Translations under genes and position numbers: made by a program
Part shown: positions 1-7,037 of the stretch, piece by piece
Layout: each line of letters opens with the position of its first letter
Numbering within the stretch: position 1 is the stretch's first letter
Assembly (NCBI GenBank): GCA_030615365.1
Contig: JAUWZM010000039.1
Span: 1-24,695, forward strand
Direction: 5' to 3'
DNA: 24,695 nt
From: Candidatus Aerophobota bacterium
Lineage (GTDB): Bacteria; Aerophobota; Aerophobia; Aerophobales; B3-G15
Notes under the pieces: model-generated
What the model saw: the letters and a program-made list of their open reading frames with translations, nothing else
Databases searched by the model: none
Told to the model about the DNA's origin: nothing

Positions 1-1
1 A

Positions 2-76
2 GGGGGGAGGCAAGTCAATTTCACTAAAACACTTGATAATAAAGAATTTAAAAGAAAATTACTAAAGAACTTTTGA
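2..76 (+). CDS. possible C-terminal end of an upstream gene
   Basis: An open frame enters from the left edge and stops at a TGA at 74-76, giving about 24 lysine-rich codons that end in KLLKNF. The next gene begins 31 bases later behind a strong ribosome-binding site, so a gene end here is plausible. Nothing identifies a family, and a frame this short could be open by chance. Confidence 0.2.
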   Translation, partial: GGRQVNFTKTLDNKEFKRKLLKNF

Positions 77-107
77 CAATACTTCTTGGAGTGAGAGGAG
101 GTGTAAA

Positions 108-848
108 ATGACAGAGACAAATTCGGATAATGCATCAAAGAAAGATGTGGTTTTGGAGAAAAAATGGTTTATGTTTATGAAGAACCCCGAATTTATTGTT
201 CCGGTGTGTATTTCAGTGTTTGCAGTGCTTTTTTCAGCTCTTCTTTATTGCACAAATCTTGAAGTGCTTGGAATATTAGAAAAAGACCTTGAAACAAACA
301 AAGTAATGCTTGAAACAAACAAAGGAATGCTTGAAACGAATGAGGAAACACTTCAAACAAACAAAAGAACGCTTGATGTAGTTGAACGAGAGTTCAATTT
401 AAGAATGCGACCCTATGTCGGTGTTGATAGTGTGGATACCATTATTAATGAGAAAGAAGATAAAATAGAAATTCAATGGAAAATAATTAATGTTGGTGCT
501 GTGCCCGCCTTTGTCTCACATAAGTTTCTTAGACTTTCCACTGATAATAATAATTGGCCAATCAGTGAGAATAAGCCTGTAAGAATTATTCTATTGCCCA
601 ATCAATTCTTTTTTATGCATTATTTTTTTGGTCCGGAAGATATCACAAGTTTAAAAGAAGACGGTGGTTTGGTTGCGGCCCTAGTTAAACAAGAAAAGAC
701 GTTATTCTATGATATTGAGGTTAAATATAGGCATTTAGATAAGCGGCTGGGAAGTTATTTTTACAGACGAAAAGATGGGTCTCGTTTTGAGGACCTGAAA
801 AGTAAAGAAAGTTCTAGGTGGGTTATAGTGGAATGTGATGCAAATTAA
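108..848 (+). CDS. membrane-anchored protein with heptad repeats, function unknown
   Basis: A 246-residue protein starting at an ATG behind a strong AGGAGG site (94-102). Residues 1-28 are polar, residues 29-48 form one hydrophobic segment (a likely membrane anchor), and residues 61-89 are four seven-residue units of the LETNKxM type that should form a short coiled coil. From about residue 99 a soluble domain begins with RPYVGVD, followed by a strand pattern with IINVGAVPAFV. The Asn-x-Gly...Pro-Ala pattern recurs in many uncharacterised single-pass bacterial proteins, and the protein from 2055 has the same layout. I do not recognise the family. The single N-terminal helix with no signal cleavage site leaves the topology open. 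It stands alone, with a dispersed repeat downstream. Confidence 0.75.
   Translation: MTETNSDNASKKDVVLEKKWFMFMKNPEFIVPVCISVFAVLFSALLYCTNLEVLGILEKDLETNKVMLETNKGMLETNEETLQTNKRTLDVVEREFNLRMRPYVGVDSVDTIINEKEDKIEIQWKIINVGAVPAFVSHKFLRLSTDNNNWPISENKPVRIILLPNQFFFMHYFFGPEDITSLKEDGGLVAALVKQEKTLFYDIEVKYRHLDKRLGSYFYRRKDGSRFEDLKSKESSRWVIVECDAN
288..374 (+). repeat. 21-bp tandem repeat coding for coiled-coil heptads
   Basis: About four imperfect copies of a 21-bp unit inside the gene from 108. They encode LETNKVM, LETNKGM, LETNEET and LQTNKRT. The first two copies are almost identical in DNA, which suggests recent copy-number change. Confidence 0.75.
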
Positions 849-920
849 CGATTATTTTGTTTTCCAAGAAGTCACGAAAGGCCTGTGTGATTAGTTTTGA
901 AAAAGGAAAGAAAAGGGATA

Positions 921-1023
921 AGATAACCACCAAGATTTACCCAAATTCATCTCCAAAAATTTTACTCTTAATTTGTTAGAAGAATATAGAAAATAGGGTA
1001 ATTTGGGGTTGTTGGGTTAAGAT
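921..1023 (+). repeat. dispersed palindromic intergenic repeat, copy 1
   Basis: The core (936-1010) matches copies at 3441 and 10655; all three share CATCTCCAAAAA, TTACTCTTAATTTGTTA and GAATATAGAAAATAGGGTAA. The ends can pair: a left arm with TAACC, CCAA and ACCCAAATT (921-947) faces a right arm with AATTTGGGG, TTG and GGGTTA (1000-1018). It lies between the membrane protein gene ending at 848 and the zinc-ribbon gene at 1072. It could be a miniature transposable element or an attC-like recombination site. I see no coding in it. Confidence 0.7.
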
Positions 1024-1071
1024 ATTGGGTAATAAGTTGACTTTAAAATAACACATGAGGAGGGAAGAACA

Positions 1072-1230
1072 ATGACAATGAGGAAAACCTGCGATAGATG
1101 CGGAAAAATGAAAACCTGCGGAAGATGCCCCAAGTGTGGGGGTTGGTACTGCCGCACTTGTGCACCACCACCGAATGTATTTTCCTTCACAGCACGCTGT
1201 CCCAACTGTAAGGTTCCACTAAAAGGGTGA
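1072..1230 (+). CDS. 52-residue cysteine-rich zinc-ribbon protein
   Basis: A short frame from ATG 1072 to TGA 1228-1230, with GAGGAGGGAAG just upstream as a strong ribosome-binding site. The protein carries pairs CDRC, CGRC, CPKC, CRTC and CPNC, so ten of its cysteines sit in five CxxC-like pairs, a rubredoxin- or zinc-ribbon-like pattern able to bind two or more metal ions. It has no signal peptide or membrane segment and is probably cytoplasmic. No catalytic motif is visible; nucleic-acid or protein binding is the usual role of such miniproteins, but that is inference. A second in-frame ATG two codons downstream is possible. The nearest gene upstream ends 223 bp away, separated by a dispersed repeat, so this gene probably has its own transcript. 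Confidence 0.7.
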   Translation: MTMRKTCDRCGKMKTCGRCPKCGGWYCRTCAPPPNVFSFTARCPNCKVPLKG

Positions 1231-1288
1231 ATAACTATTGCGCTGGGATCTAATTTTCGCTGTATCCTGCTGCGGCTGAGCTTTTTTA

Positions 1289-1510
1289 TCAGACAGACAA
1301 GAGGTGGACTACAGTAGATGCTATATGAGGGTCTATTCGTAGTCGGTCTCTATTTTGAGCAAAGAGATGAATCAAATTACGGTAGTCCTTCACAATATGA
1401 AACAGTTTAGCCGCATCAGCACCAATAATACCTTACGGCTTTGCTACTTCAATGAGTACATATAATTTCCAATTTTCTATTTCTCGAGGTTTATCCCTTT
1501 TGTTTTACCT
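1289..1510 (-). pseudogene. minus-strand gene fossil, C-terminal part, family unknown
   Basis: On the minus strand a frame from about 1510 down to a TGA at 1289-1291 reads like real protein. It contains ENWKLYVLIEVAKP, then one internal TAA, then GADAAKLFHIVKDYRNLIH and a tail ending in TVVHLLSV. The DYRNLIH segment, followed by an arginine-rich turn and a helix, is typical of the C-terminal helical domain of several uncharacterised defence or abortive-infection-like proteins, but I cannot name the family. There is no start codon, and the frame is closed a few codons upstream. It is the only sizeable minus-strand coding trace in the first 15 kb. Confidence 0.5.
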
Positions 1511-1558
1511 TGCACTTGTTGGGAGCTTGGTACAGAAAGTAGACCATCAGATTATTGG

Positions 1559-1729
1559 ATGCAATTAGAGAATGAGAGATTTGCAGTTGCGGTCACAAGT
1601 CTTTCCAGTAAAGTGAATACTGGCTATGGTCAAAAATCTACTCAGTATTTACACGCAACTATGAAGAGTTTTGCTAATAAAGTCGAGAAACATGCTTTTG
1701 AAAATGGTTATCCGAAGAGAAAAAAATGA
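1559..1729 (+). CDS. short unrecognised ORF (56 residues), possibly a gene end
   Basis: ATG 1559 to TGA 1727-1729. The protein contains AVAVTSLSSKVNTGYGQKS and ends in a basic stretch GYPKRKK. No ribosome-binding site is visible before the ATG. The frame stays open upstream through CWELGTESRPSDYW, so it may be the end of a longer broken gene. The stop overlaps the next frame's ATG (ATGA). I recognise no family, and it may be non-functional. Confidence 0.3.
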   Translation: MQLENERFAVAVTSLSSKVNTGYGQKSTQYLHATMKSFANKVEKHAFENGYPKRKK

Positions 1730-1977
1730 AACATAAAATAGCTATAATAGATAGGAGAGTTCTATTTACTGGGTCTTATAATTGGACTGAATCGGCTGAG
1801 GAGAAAAATGAGGAAAATTTCTTGGAGTTCTTGGAGTTTATAGATGATTCAATTGAAAATGGGGAAAATTCCTTAGAATGCCTATATGAAAAAGAAATAA
1901 TTAAAATTTATCAGGAGAGGTTAGATTATCTTTGGGAATTTAATCAGGAAGAGGTTGAGATAGAAACCCAGAAGTAA
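1726..1977 (+). pseudogene. C-terminal fragment of a phospholipase-D-family nuclease, copy 1
   Basis: An 83-codon frame with the second half of a PLD-type nuclease: the region around KIAIIDRRVLFTGSYNWT, then SAEEKNEENFLEF, then a helical tail ending at YLWEFN. In PLD/Nuc-type enzymes this is the HxK(x4)D motif followed by the GS-N segment. Here the residue in the catalytic histidine position is lysine (K-H-K instead of H-N-K), and everything N-terminal of the motif is absent, so the fragment should be inactive. It is close at DNA level to the copy at 6100-6300, so one copy derives from the other or both from a common source. The ATG 1726 lacks a ribosome-binding site. An eight-codon insertion (around SIENGENS) distinguishes it from the other copy. 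Confidence 0.75.
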
Positions 1978-2054
1978 TGAGGCGGTATATTGGCATGACT
2001 CAAGACGAGGTGGCTGAGATAGAGAATAAAGCCTATCTTTAAAAAGAAAAAGAA

Positions 2055-2621
2055 ATGATATATCTCCAAGTAATTATTTTATTTTTCCAGATTGTAATTT
2101 TGCTATGGACAGTAATTGAAATGAGAAGCGCAAGGATTCAACAAGTCAAACCTGCATTATCAATCGAATTAAAAGTTAATAGAAACAGTGCCGTTGGTAG
2201 TATTGAATTTTATAATATAGGATTGGGAGCAGCATTAGGAATAAGATTAACTGAGCCGCTAAAAGAAATAACTTATTATTATAGTAGCTCAGCAGAAACA
2301 AATATTTTGCTACCTAACGAACGATGTGAAATGAAATTCCAATTTAAGGAATTCCTTAAATGGTGGAATGAGAACGCGTTTGTATATATAAAGGTTTATT
2401 ACCAGGATATGTATAGTAATCAATATTACTCAGTTGCTGAAACTTTCTACCGAAACAAAAATTTTTATATTATTAAACCATCCCTACAATTTTTAAAAAT
2501 TCAAACTTCTCTTGACCTTTTGGAAGAGTTGTTTGTAAAACCGGTAGAAAAGCAATTAAGAAGGGTTCTAACACGTCTTAAAGAAAGCCGTGACAAAAGG
2601 AGAAAGCAATGCAAAAAGTAA
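2055..2621 (+). CDS. single-pass membrane protein, function unknown (first of a pair)
   Basis: A 188-residue protein. Residues 2-20 form one hydrophobic segment right at the N-terminus, followed by a soluble domain with VKPALSIELKV and FYNIGLGAALGIRL. This is the same anchor plus Asn-x-Gly...Ala beta-rich layout as the protein at 108, though that one has coiled-coil heptads in between and overall identity looks low. The C-terminal 40 residues are strongly basic (RRVLTRLKESRDKRRKQCKK). No catalytic motif is visible. The ribosome-binding site is poor. The gene overlaps the next one by 13 bp, so the two are very likely translated together. Function unknown; a sensor or scaffold at the membrane is a guess. 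Confidence 0.7.
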   Translation: MIYLQVIILFFQIVILLWTVIEMRSARIQQVKPALSIELKVNRNSAVGSIEFYNIGLGAALGIRLTEPLKEITYYYSSSAETNILLPNERCEMKFQFKEFLKWWNENAFVYIKVYYQDMYSNQYYSVAETFYRNKNFYIIKPSLQFLKIQTSLDLLEELFVKPVEKQLRRVLTRLKESRDKRRKQCKK

Positions 2622-3010
2622 CAGTTCAGATTGACTGGTATACTAAGGTTGTTTTAACTTTAATTGCCGTATTATTGGCGGGATTGTTAGTAAAGCCGTA
2701 TATTGTAACTAAACCTGTTAATGCGATGAAGTTCGGTAACATTCTGAGTCAATTTGGGGAAGATACAGAAAATGAGACGGAAAGGTTTATTGCGAAGATG
2801 AGCCCTCTTCCGTCTGACGAATATAGCAAAAAAGCCAGAGCAAATAAAGGAGAATATAGTATTGTTTCGGTAGGGGAGTTTGGGGGAATATGGGTATTAG
2901 AGAAATACACAGGAAGATTATCCCTTTTGACAAGAACGGGTCCTTCTAATGAGCTCGAGGTTATTAATGATGGTTATTTAGATGAAATACTAAAGTGGGA
3001 TGATAACTAA
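2609..3010 (+). CDS. small single-pass membrane protein, function unknown (second of a pair)
   Basis: A 133-residue protein beginning inside the end of the preceding gene, with AGGAGAAAGC just before its ATG. Residues 13-33 form one membrane helix; the remainder (about 100 residues) is soluble and contains a strand-turn-strand stretch EYSIVSVGEFGGIWVLEKYTGRLSLL, which looks like a small beta-sheet module. No family is recognised. The overlap with the gene at 2055 argues that the products act together, possibly as a membrane complex. Confidence 0.7.
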   Translation: MQKVTVQIDWYTKVVLTLIAVLLAGLLVKPYIVTKPVNAMKFGNILSQFGEDTENETERFIAKMSPLPSDEYSKKARANKGEYSIVSVGEFGGIWVLEKYTGRLSLLTRTGPSNELEVINDGYLDEILKWDDN

Positions 3011-3118
3011 AATTTTATTCATATTGGTAATTCTGAACTGGGCTATTAAAATAGATTGGAAAATTGATGAATAAGATATTCAGTAATAGGGTGAGTTTTG
3101 AAAAGGGAGGTGATACAA

Positions 3119-3397
3119 GTGCAAAGTACCGGAAAAGATTTAAAAACAGTTCTTGATTTTTTAAGAGAATACTACCCGAAGATTTTCACAATAAGCGAGA
3201 TAACCAAGGGTATAAATAATGCCGGTGGAAAAATGAATGGAGGTAAAGCTCTTAGATTACTCCCTTTTGCTTTCGATGAGGGTTGGGTAACTCTTACTGG
3301 CAATGGTGTTTTAGATATAGGTCCTTATCGCTTGACAAGCGCAGGGATCAGAAAATTAAATAATTGGACAGATGAAGATAATGAATTGAGCATATAA
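3119..3397 (+). CDS. small winged-helix-like protein, function unknown
   Basis: The best start is the GTG at 3119, eight bases after a near-perfect ribosome-binding site (AAGGGAGGTGAT, 3103-3114), rather than the longer in-frame TTG at 3098; this gives 92 residues. The sequence alternates helices and short strands: KTVLDFLREYYPKIFTISEI, then ITKGINNAGGKMNGGKALRLL, then GWVTLTGNGVLDIGPYRLTSAG. That order fits a winged-helix fold, with DIGPYRLTSAGIRKL as a possible wing and last helix. A DNA-binding or regulatory role is therefore possible but not demonstrated. No operon partner is obvious; a dispersed repeat follows 44 bp downstream. Confidence 0.65.
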   Translation: MQSTGKDLKTVLDFLREYYPKIFTISEITKGINNAGGKMNGGKALRLLPFAFDEGWVTLTGNGVLDIGPYRLTSAGIRKLNNWTDEDNELSI

Positions 3398-3440
3398 AGA
3401 ATTAGCGATTTTATTTTCTTCCTCTTCATATTAAATCAAG

Positions 3441-3518
3441 AATTCATCTCCAAAAATTTTACTCTTAATTTGTTAACAGAATATAGAAAATAGGGTAATT
3501 GTGGGTTGGTGGTTAAGA
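3441..3518 (+). repeat. dispersed intergenic repeat, copy 2
   Basis: This matches copy 1 (951-1020) nearly base for base from TTCATCTCCAAAAATTTTAC through ATAGAAAATAGGGTAATT and ends in GGTTAAGAT. The left pairing arm seen in copy 1 is eroded here (TTAAATCAAGAATTC). The stretch after the upstream stop codon also resembles copy 1's surroundings (ATTAGCGATTTTATTTTC against ATTAACGATTATTTTG at 845), so the duplicated unit may start right after the preceding gene. It ends 35 bp before the channel gene at 3554. Confidence 0.75.
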
Positions 3519-3553
3519 TGAAAAGGTAAGCTAAAAATTTAGAAGGTAGGCAA

Positions 3554-4672
3554 ATGAGCGAGAAAAAGAAGACTTGTCAGTTTAAAGATGAATATAATCT
3601 CAGTTATAAATGTCCTGAATTCGCCTTAGAAGATTCAGAAAAAGGATATTGTATTTTTCATGAACCACAGGAAGATAAGGATATAAAAAAATTTAACGAA
3701 GGAATACAACGTAAATTTGACAAAAAAGACTATGGCTTCATAGGATATTGGTTTCCTGTAAGTTTCCCTTTTTCTCCACAGTATACCTTTGAGGGATGGG
3801 CTAACTTTGAAAAAGTCACCTTTAAGGAAAAGGCTAACTTTAAAAAAGCCGCCTTTAAGGAATGGGCTAACTTTACAGGAGCCACCTTTCAGGAAGAGCC
3901 TCACTTTATAGGAGCCACCTTTGAGAAATGGGCTGACTTTATAGGAGCCACTTTTAAGGAAGAGGCTGACTTTGTAGGAGCCACTTTTAAGGAAGAGGCT
4001 GACTTTGGAGGTGCCACCTTTAAGGAAAGGGCTGACTTTATAGGAGCCACCTTTGAGAAAAGGGCTGACTTTAGAGGAGCCACCTTTAAGAAATGGGTTG
4101 ACTTTAGAGGTGCCACCTTTAAGAAATCTATTTTCTTAGATAAAATAGAAATTAAGGATCCTACTTATGCGGACATCCTTTTTCGAAAAGCCAAAATACT
4201 ATGGCATAATGAAGGAAATTATGTTGAAGAAGGAGAATGTCATTATCAGGAAATGGACTATATTAGGAAACAGAAAAATGGGTTTTTTAGGTACTTTCTT
4301 GATAATATTTTCCATAGATGCCTTCATGGCTATGGCGAAAAACCACATCGAGTAATAATTGGAGCAGCTGCAATAGTAATAGTATGTGCATTTCTCTTTA
4401 TGAATTTTGGGATAGGCGAAACCCGTTTAGCTGAAAATGATCTGCCCACCTACAGTATACCGAGGATACTACTTTACTATCTCTCATTGAGTGACCTTGC
4501 CAATATCGGCCGTTATTTTTATTTTAGCGCTGTCACCTTCACCACTTTAGGCTATGGCGATCTTCGTCCTGTTCATCCGGTCAGTCATGTAATATCCTCA
4601 ATTGAAGCCTTTGTGGGTATGTTCATGATGGCACTCTTTGTCTTGACTTACGGGAGAAAATGGCGAAGGTAA
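3554..4672 (+). CDS. pentapeptide-repeat / potassium-channel fusion protein
   Basis: A 372-residue protein. Residues 8-36 hold three cysteines and a histidine (C8, C20, C33, H36), a possible metal site. Residues 83-192 are ten 11-residue units of the A(D/N)FxGATFKxx type, a pentapeptide-repeat right-handed beta-helix. Residues 265-285 are a first membrane helix, TTLGYGD (330-336) is a potassium selectivity filter, and residues 345-366 are the second membrane helix. This is a two-helix (KcsA-like) pore that would work as a tetramer in the inner membrane, conducting K+, with the beta-helix on the cytoplasmic side. The repeat domain precedes the pore, so it may act as a gating or tethering module; that is inference. 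Start chosen for AGAAGGTAGG upstream. It stands alone, 35 bp after repeat copy 2. Confidence 0.88.
   Translation: MSEKKKTCQFKDEYNLSYKCPEFALEDSEKGYCIFHEPQEDKDIKKFNEGIQRKFDKKDYGFIGYWFPVSFPFSPQYTFEGWANFEKVTFKEKANFKKAAFKEWANFTGATFQEEPHFIGATFEKWADFIGATFKEEADFVGATFKEEADFGGATFKERADFIGATFEKRADFRGATFKKWVDFRGATFKKSIFLDKIEIKDPTYADILFRKAKILWHNEGNYVEEGECHYQEMDYIRKQKNGFFRYFLDNIFHRCLHGYGEKPHRVIIGAAAIVIVCAFLFMNFGIGETRLAENDLPTYSIPRILLYYLSLSDLANIGRYFYFSAVTFTTLGYGDLRPVHPVSHVISSIEAFVGMFMMALFVLTYGRKWRR
3800..4129 (+). repeat. 33-bp tandem repeat coding for the pentapeptide beta-helix
   Basis: Ten consecutive 33-bp units, each encoding 11 residues around the core GCTGACTTTATAGGAGCCAC. Central units (about 3932-4096) are much more alike in DNA than the outer ones, which points to recent expansion by slippage or unequal exchange. 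Confidence 0.85.
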
Positions 4673-4812
4673 ATTCTTAGCAATTTCTTAAATAGATAAG
4701 TGCTTTAAGGAAAGTCTATATCAATAAGATAAAAAAGATAAGGCAAAAATTATAGGGGTTTATGTAATTGTTAATTAGGGTAAAGATAAATAGATAATAG
4801 AAGGATAAAAAG

Positions 4813-5627
4813 ATGAATAAAAGAAAATTGTTGAATGAAATTACAAAATTCCTATTGAGTGAATATGAATATTTCGTTCTCGTGTTATGCATTATTGTTT
4901 TAGTCTTTTCGTATAGAATATACCTCAGAAACTTGCCCGATGCATTTAAGGGAGCTTTTTGGGGAGCGTTTTTCGCCATTATTGTTGGAATAGTTATCTT
5001 TTACGTAAAGCAACGGATTCTACTTCAGGGCCGTCGCTACAATACTTTGGTCTATTTTGAAATGAAGTTAAATACCCTCTTTTCCACCCTTAATGATAGT
5101 CAATCCTTAATAAAACAGGGGGTTAAGACAAAAGGCATTTTCATAATGTTTCCTCACGAATTAACCATTGATGAAGATCGTATTCATGAAATGGGTCGCA
5201 TAACTATAAAAAACGAACTTATGAGACTGAGTCTAGGTTTAGGGAGATATAATAATAGCTTGAAAACAACAATTGTGGCATTCCAAAGGGATCTGCAAAT
5301 CCTCGAAGGAAATCTCTTGGAATGGACGCCTGATAGAAAAAAAAATTTCTCAATCATGCTAAAAATACCTTCAAGCAGCTACTCTCGGAAATAGGAACAT
5401 TTGGCAACGAGCTGATAAATGAGATAAAGGACATTCTGGTTGAGGTGAGATTTTTTGTGAAAAACGATAAGAGTCGATTCCTGCCGACTATTTGGCAAAA
5501 ATATTATGATAAAAGAGAATTTAAGAGCTGGAAAATAAAAGATAGGAAGCGATTGGAAAAAGAAATAGAGTCAATGCGGATCAAAGACAAAGAAAGTAAA
5601 ATAAAGTTTGGAATAAGTTCAAATTAA
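4813..5627 (+). pseudogene. two-helix membrane protein, frameshifted at an A9 run
   Basis: The first frame (4813-5394) codes for two membrane segments (about residues 19-37 and 46-65) and a helical cytoplasmic part with KLNTLFSTLNDSQSLIKQG. At the nine-A run 5337-5345 the sensible reading moves to another frame: it continues in KNTFKQLLSEIGTFGNELINE and runs through FLPTIWQKYY to the TAA at 5625-5627. In the first frame the protein would instead end in a short serine-rich tail. The intact product would be about 270 residues. The open frame on both sides of the run suggests a recent slip, a sequencing error, or slippage that is tolerated in the cell. No family is recognised. The ribosome-binding site is weak. 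Confidence 0.65.
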
Positions 5628-5769
5628 ATATCAGCATAGGAAAATACCTATGAAAATCTTAGAGGCAATAAAGGTACTACAAATATTCATGCAAAAATAT
5701 ACGCTAAAGATTTCAAAACTTCACCAAATTCCTGTCGAGAACAAAAGAAACGCTAAGCTGGACAAAAAA

Positions 5770-6314
5770 ATGAAACATAAAATATCTTTTCTATTTGCAA
5801 TTATAAGTTCTCTTTTAATTATTAACCTATCTTGTTTTGCTGAAATTAGGGTATTTTTCTCTCCCTAGGGTGGCATAGCAGAGGAAATTATAAAACAAAT
5901 TGATAATGCTAAGGAGTATATTGATATAGCTATGTATTCCTTTACCAACGAGCTTATAGCTGAGGCAATAGTGAGGGCAAAGAACCGGGGAGTGAAAATA
6001 AGGATTTTAATGGATAAAGTGCAGTCTTGGGGTACACACTCAAAGTATGAATTTTTTTGGATAATGGCATAGCTGTTATCCAGGATAAACATGCAGGGAA
6101 AATGTGCAATAAAATGGCTATAATAGATGGGAGAGTTATATTTACTGGGTCTTATAATTGGACTGAGTCGGCTGAGGAGAAAAATGAGGAAAATTTTTTG
6201 GAGTTTATAGATGATGAAAAAATAAAAGGAGAAATAGAAGAAGAGATAATTAAAATGTATCAGGAAAGATTAGATTATCTTTGGGAGTTTAATACAGGAA
6301 GTCCACTCTTATGA
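5770..6314 (+). pseudogene. secreted phospholipase-D-family nuclease, inactivated, copy 2
   Basis: The reconstructed product begins with a signal peptide (residues 1-24, ending LSCFA), then IRVFFSP, then an in-frame TAG (5866-5868) where relatives usually have lysine. It continues GGIAEEIIKQI and IDIAMYSFTNELIAEAI, the usual first half of Nuc/PLD nucleases. A one-base loss in the T7 run 6052-6058 shifts the frame; after it come LDNGIAVIQDKHAG and the active-site region KMCNKMAIIDGRVIFTGSYNWT. The catalytic histidine of HxK(x4)D is replaced by cysteine. There are thus three independent lesions: a stop, a frameshift and a lost active-site residue. The intact ancestor would have been a periplasmic or secreted nuclease or phosphodiesterase. 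The C-terminal part is nearly duplicated at 1726-1945. Confidence 0.85.
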
Positions 6315-6347
6315 GTGGGCTATACCTAATTAAAGGAGGATATTTAA

Positions 6348-6935
6348 ATGAGTACAGAACACTACCATACGCGACATTGGCCATCAACAACGATGCTTAG
6401 TACTGCACGGGATTTCACAAATCGGGCACGCAAGGAAAACAAAGAAACCCCTTTTCCATATTTAGTGCCCTCGATCTTTCTTTCATTCGCAGCAGTGGAG
6501 TCTGGAGTGAATGCGTTGATCTACCGTGCGTGGGAAAAAGCTGTACGTCCGCTAGTCAAGAAGGATGCAAAGAAAGTGATAAAACCTCCACTTCGTGCAT
6601 CCATTATGAACAAACTGCTGTACTTCACATATTTTTTAACAGGGAAAACTTTCGATACACAAAGCAATTTGTGGGACCGGATTCGAAATTTAAAAAAGTT
6701 AAGGGACCAGATAGTCCACTATGAATTAGAAGAACTCTCAATTCAGGAAGCAGAGCAGTTAGAAGAAGATGTTCCGATCAAAAGCAATAATGGCAGGCCA
6801 TCGGCTGAAATCCTGAGAGAAAGTTTCTATAATGATCTTTTCTCTCGGGAAGTCACTATTGATAAAGTGGAAGAAGCGATTGAGACCGCCTCGGAAATCT
6901 TAGAAAAATTGTATTGTTTTTATTATAATAAATAG
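6348..6935 (+). CDS. HEPN-domain protein, possible RNase toxin
   Basis: A 195-residue, mainly helical protein starting behind a strong AAAGGAGGATA site. The first half has the helix FLSFAAVESGVNALIY, typical of HEPN domains. The second half has LRDQIVHYE, giving the Rx4H motif (R119, H124), the catalytic core of HEPN ribonucleases. HEPN proteins often cleave tRNA or mRNA as toxins in toxin-antitoxin or defence systems, usually with a nucleotidyltransferase (MNT) or other antitoxin beside them. No MNT gene is adjacent: upstream is the dead PLD gene, downstream an IS fossil. Either the antitoxin is unrelated, has been lost, or this is a non-toxic HEPN. The R-x4-H motif is intact, so activity is possible. 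Confidence 0.7.
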   Translation: MSTEHYHTRHWPSTTMLSTARDFTNRARKENKETPFPYLVPSIFLSFAAVESGVNALIYRAWEKAVRPLVKKDAKKVIKPPLRASIMNKLLYFTYFLTGKTFDTQSNLWDRIRNLKKLRDQIVHYELEELSIQEAEQLEEDVPIKSNNGRPSAEILRESFYNDLFSREVTIDKVEEAIETASEILEKLYCFYYNK

Positions 6936-6958
6936 GCTCATTCAAAGGAGACCAATAT

Positions 6959-7009
6959 AAATGATCCTCAAATTTTTGTTTTATTTATGTTGGTGATTTT
7001 GGATTGGGC
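6959..7009 (+). repeat. 51-bp repeat, copy A (paired with 15065-15115)
   Basis: It begins ATGATCCTCAAATTTT and contains GTTTTATTTATGTTGG and GGATTGGGC; the copy at 15065 differs at about six positions. Here AAGGAG precedes the ATG and the frame reads MILKFLFYLCW and stops, so it may be a leader peptide or the beginning of a lost gene. In both places a TTGACA promoter lies 30-40 bp downstream. Confidence 0.7.
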
Positions 7010-7037
7010 CATAAGAAGGGAAGAGAACCACCTTTCC

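Noticed and set aside
3901..4116. 71-codon minus-strand frame across the pentapeptide repeats
   Set aside because: It is only the antisense of the 33-bp tandem repeat.
5866..5868. In-frame TAG in the PLD gene as a recoded (pyrrolysine-like) codon
   Set aside because: The same gene also has a frameshift and lost its catalytic histidine, so it is simply dead; no recoding signal or tRNA is visible.
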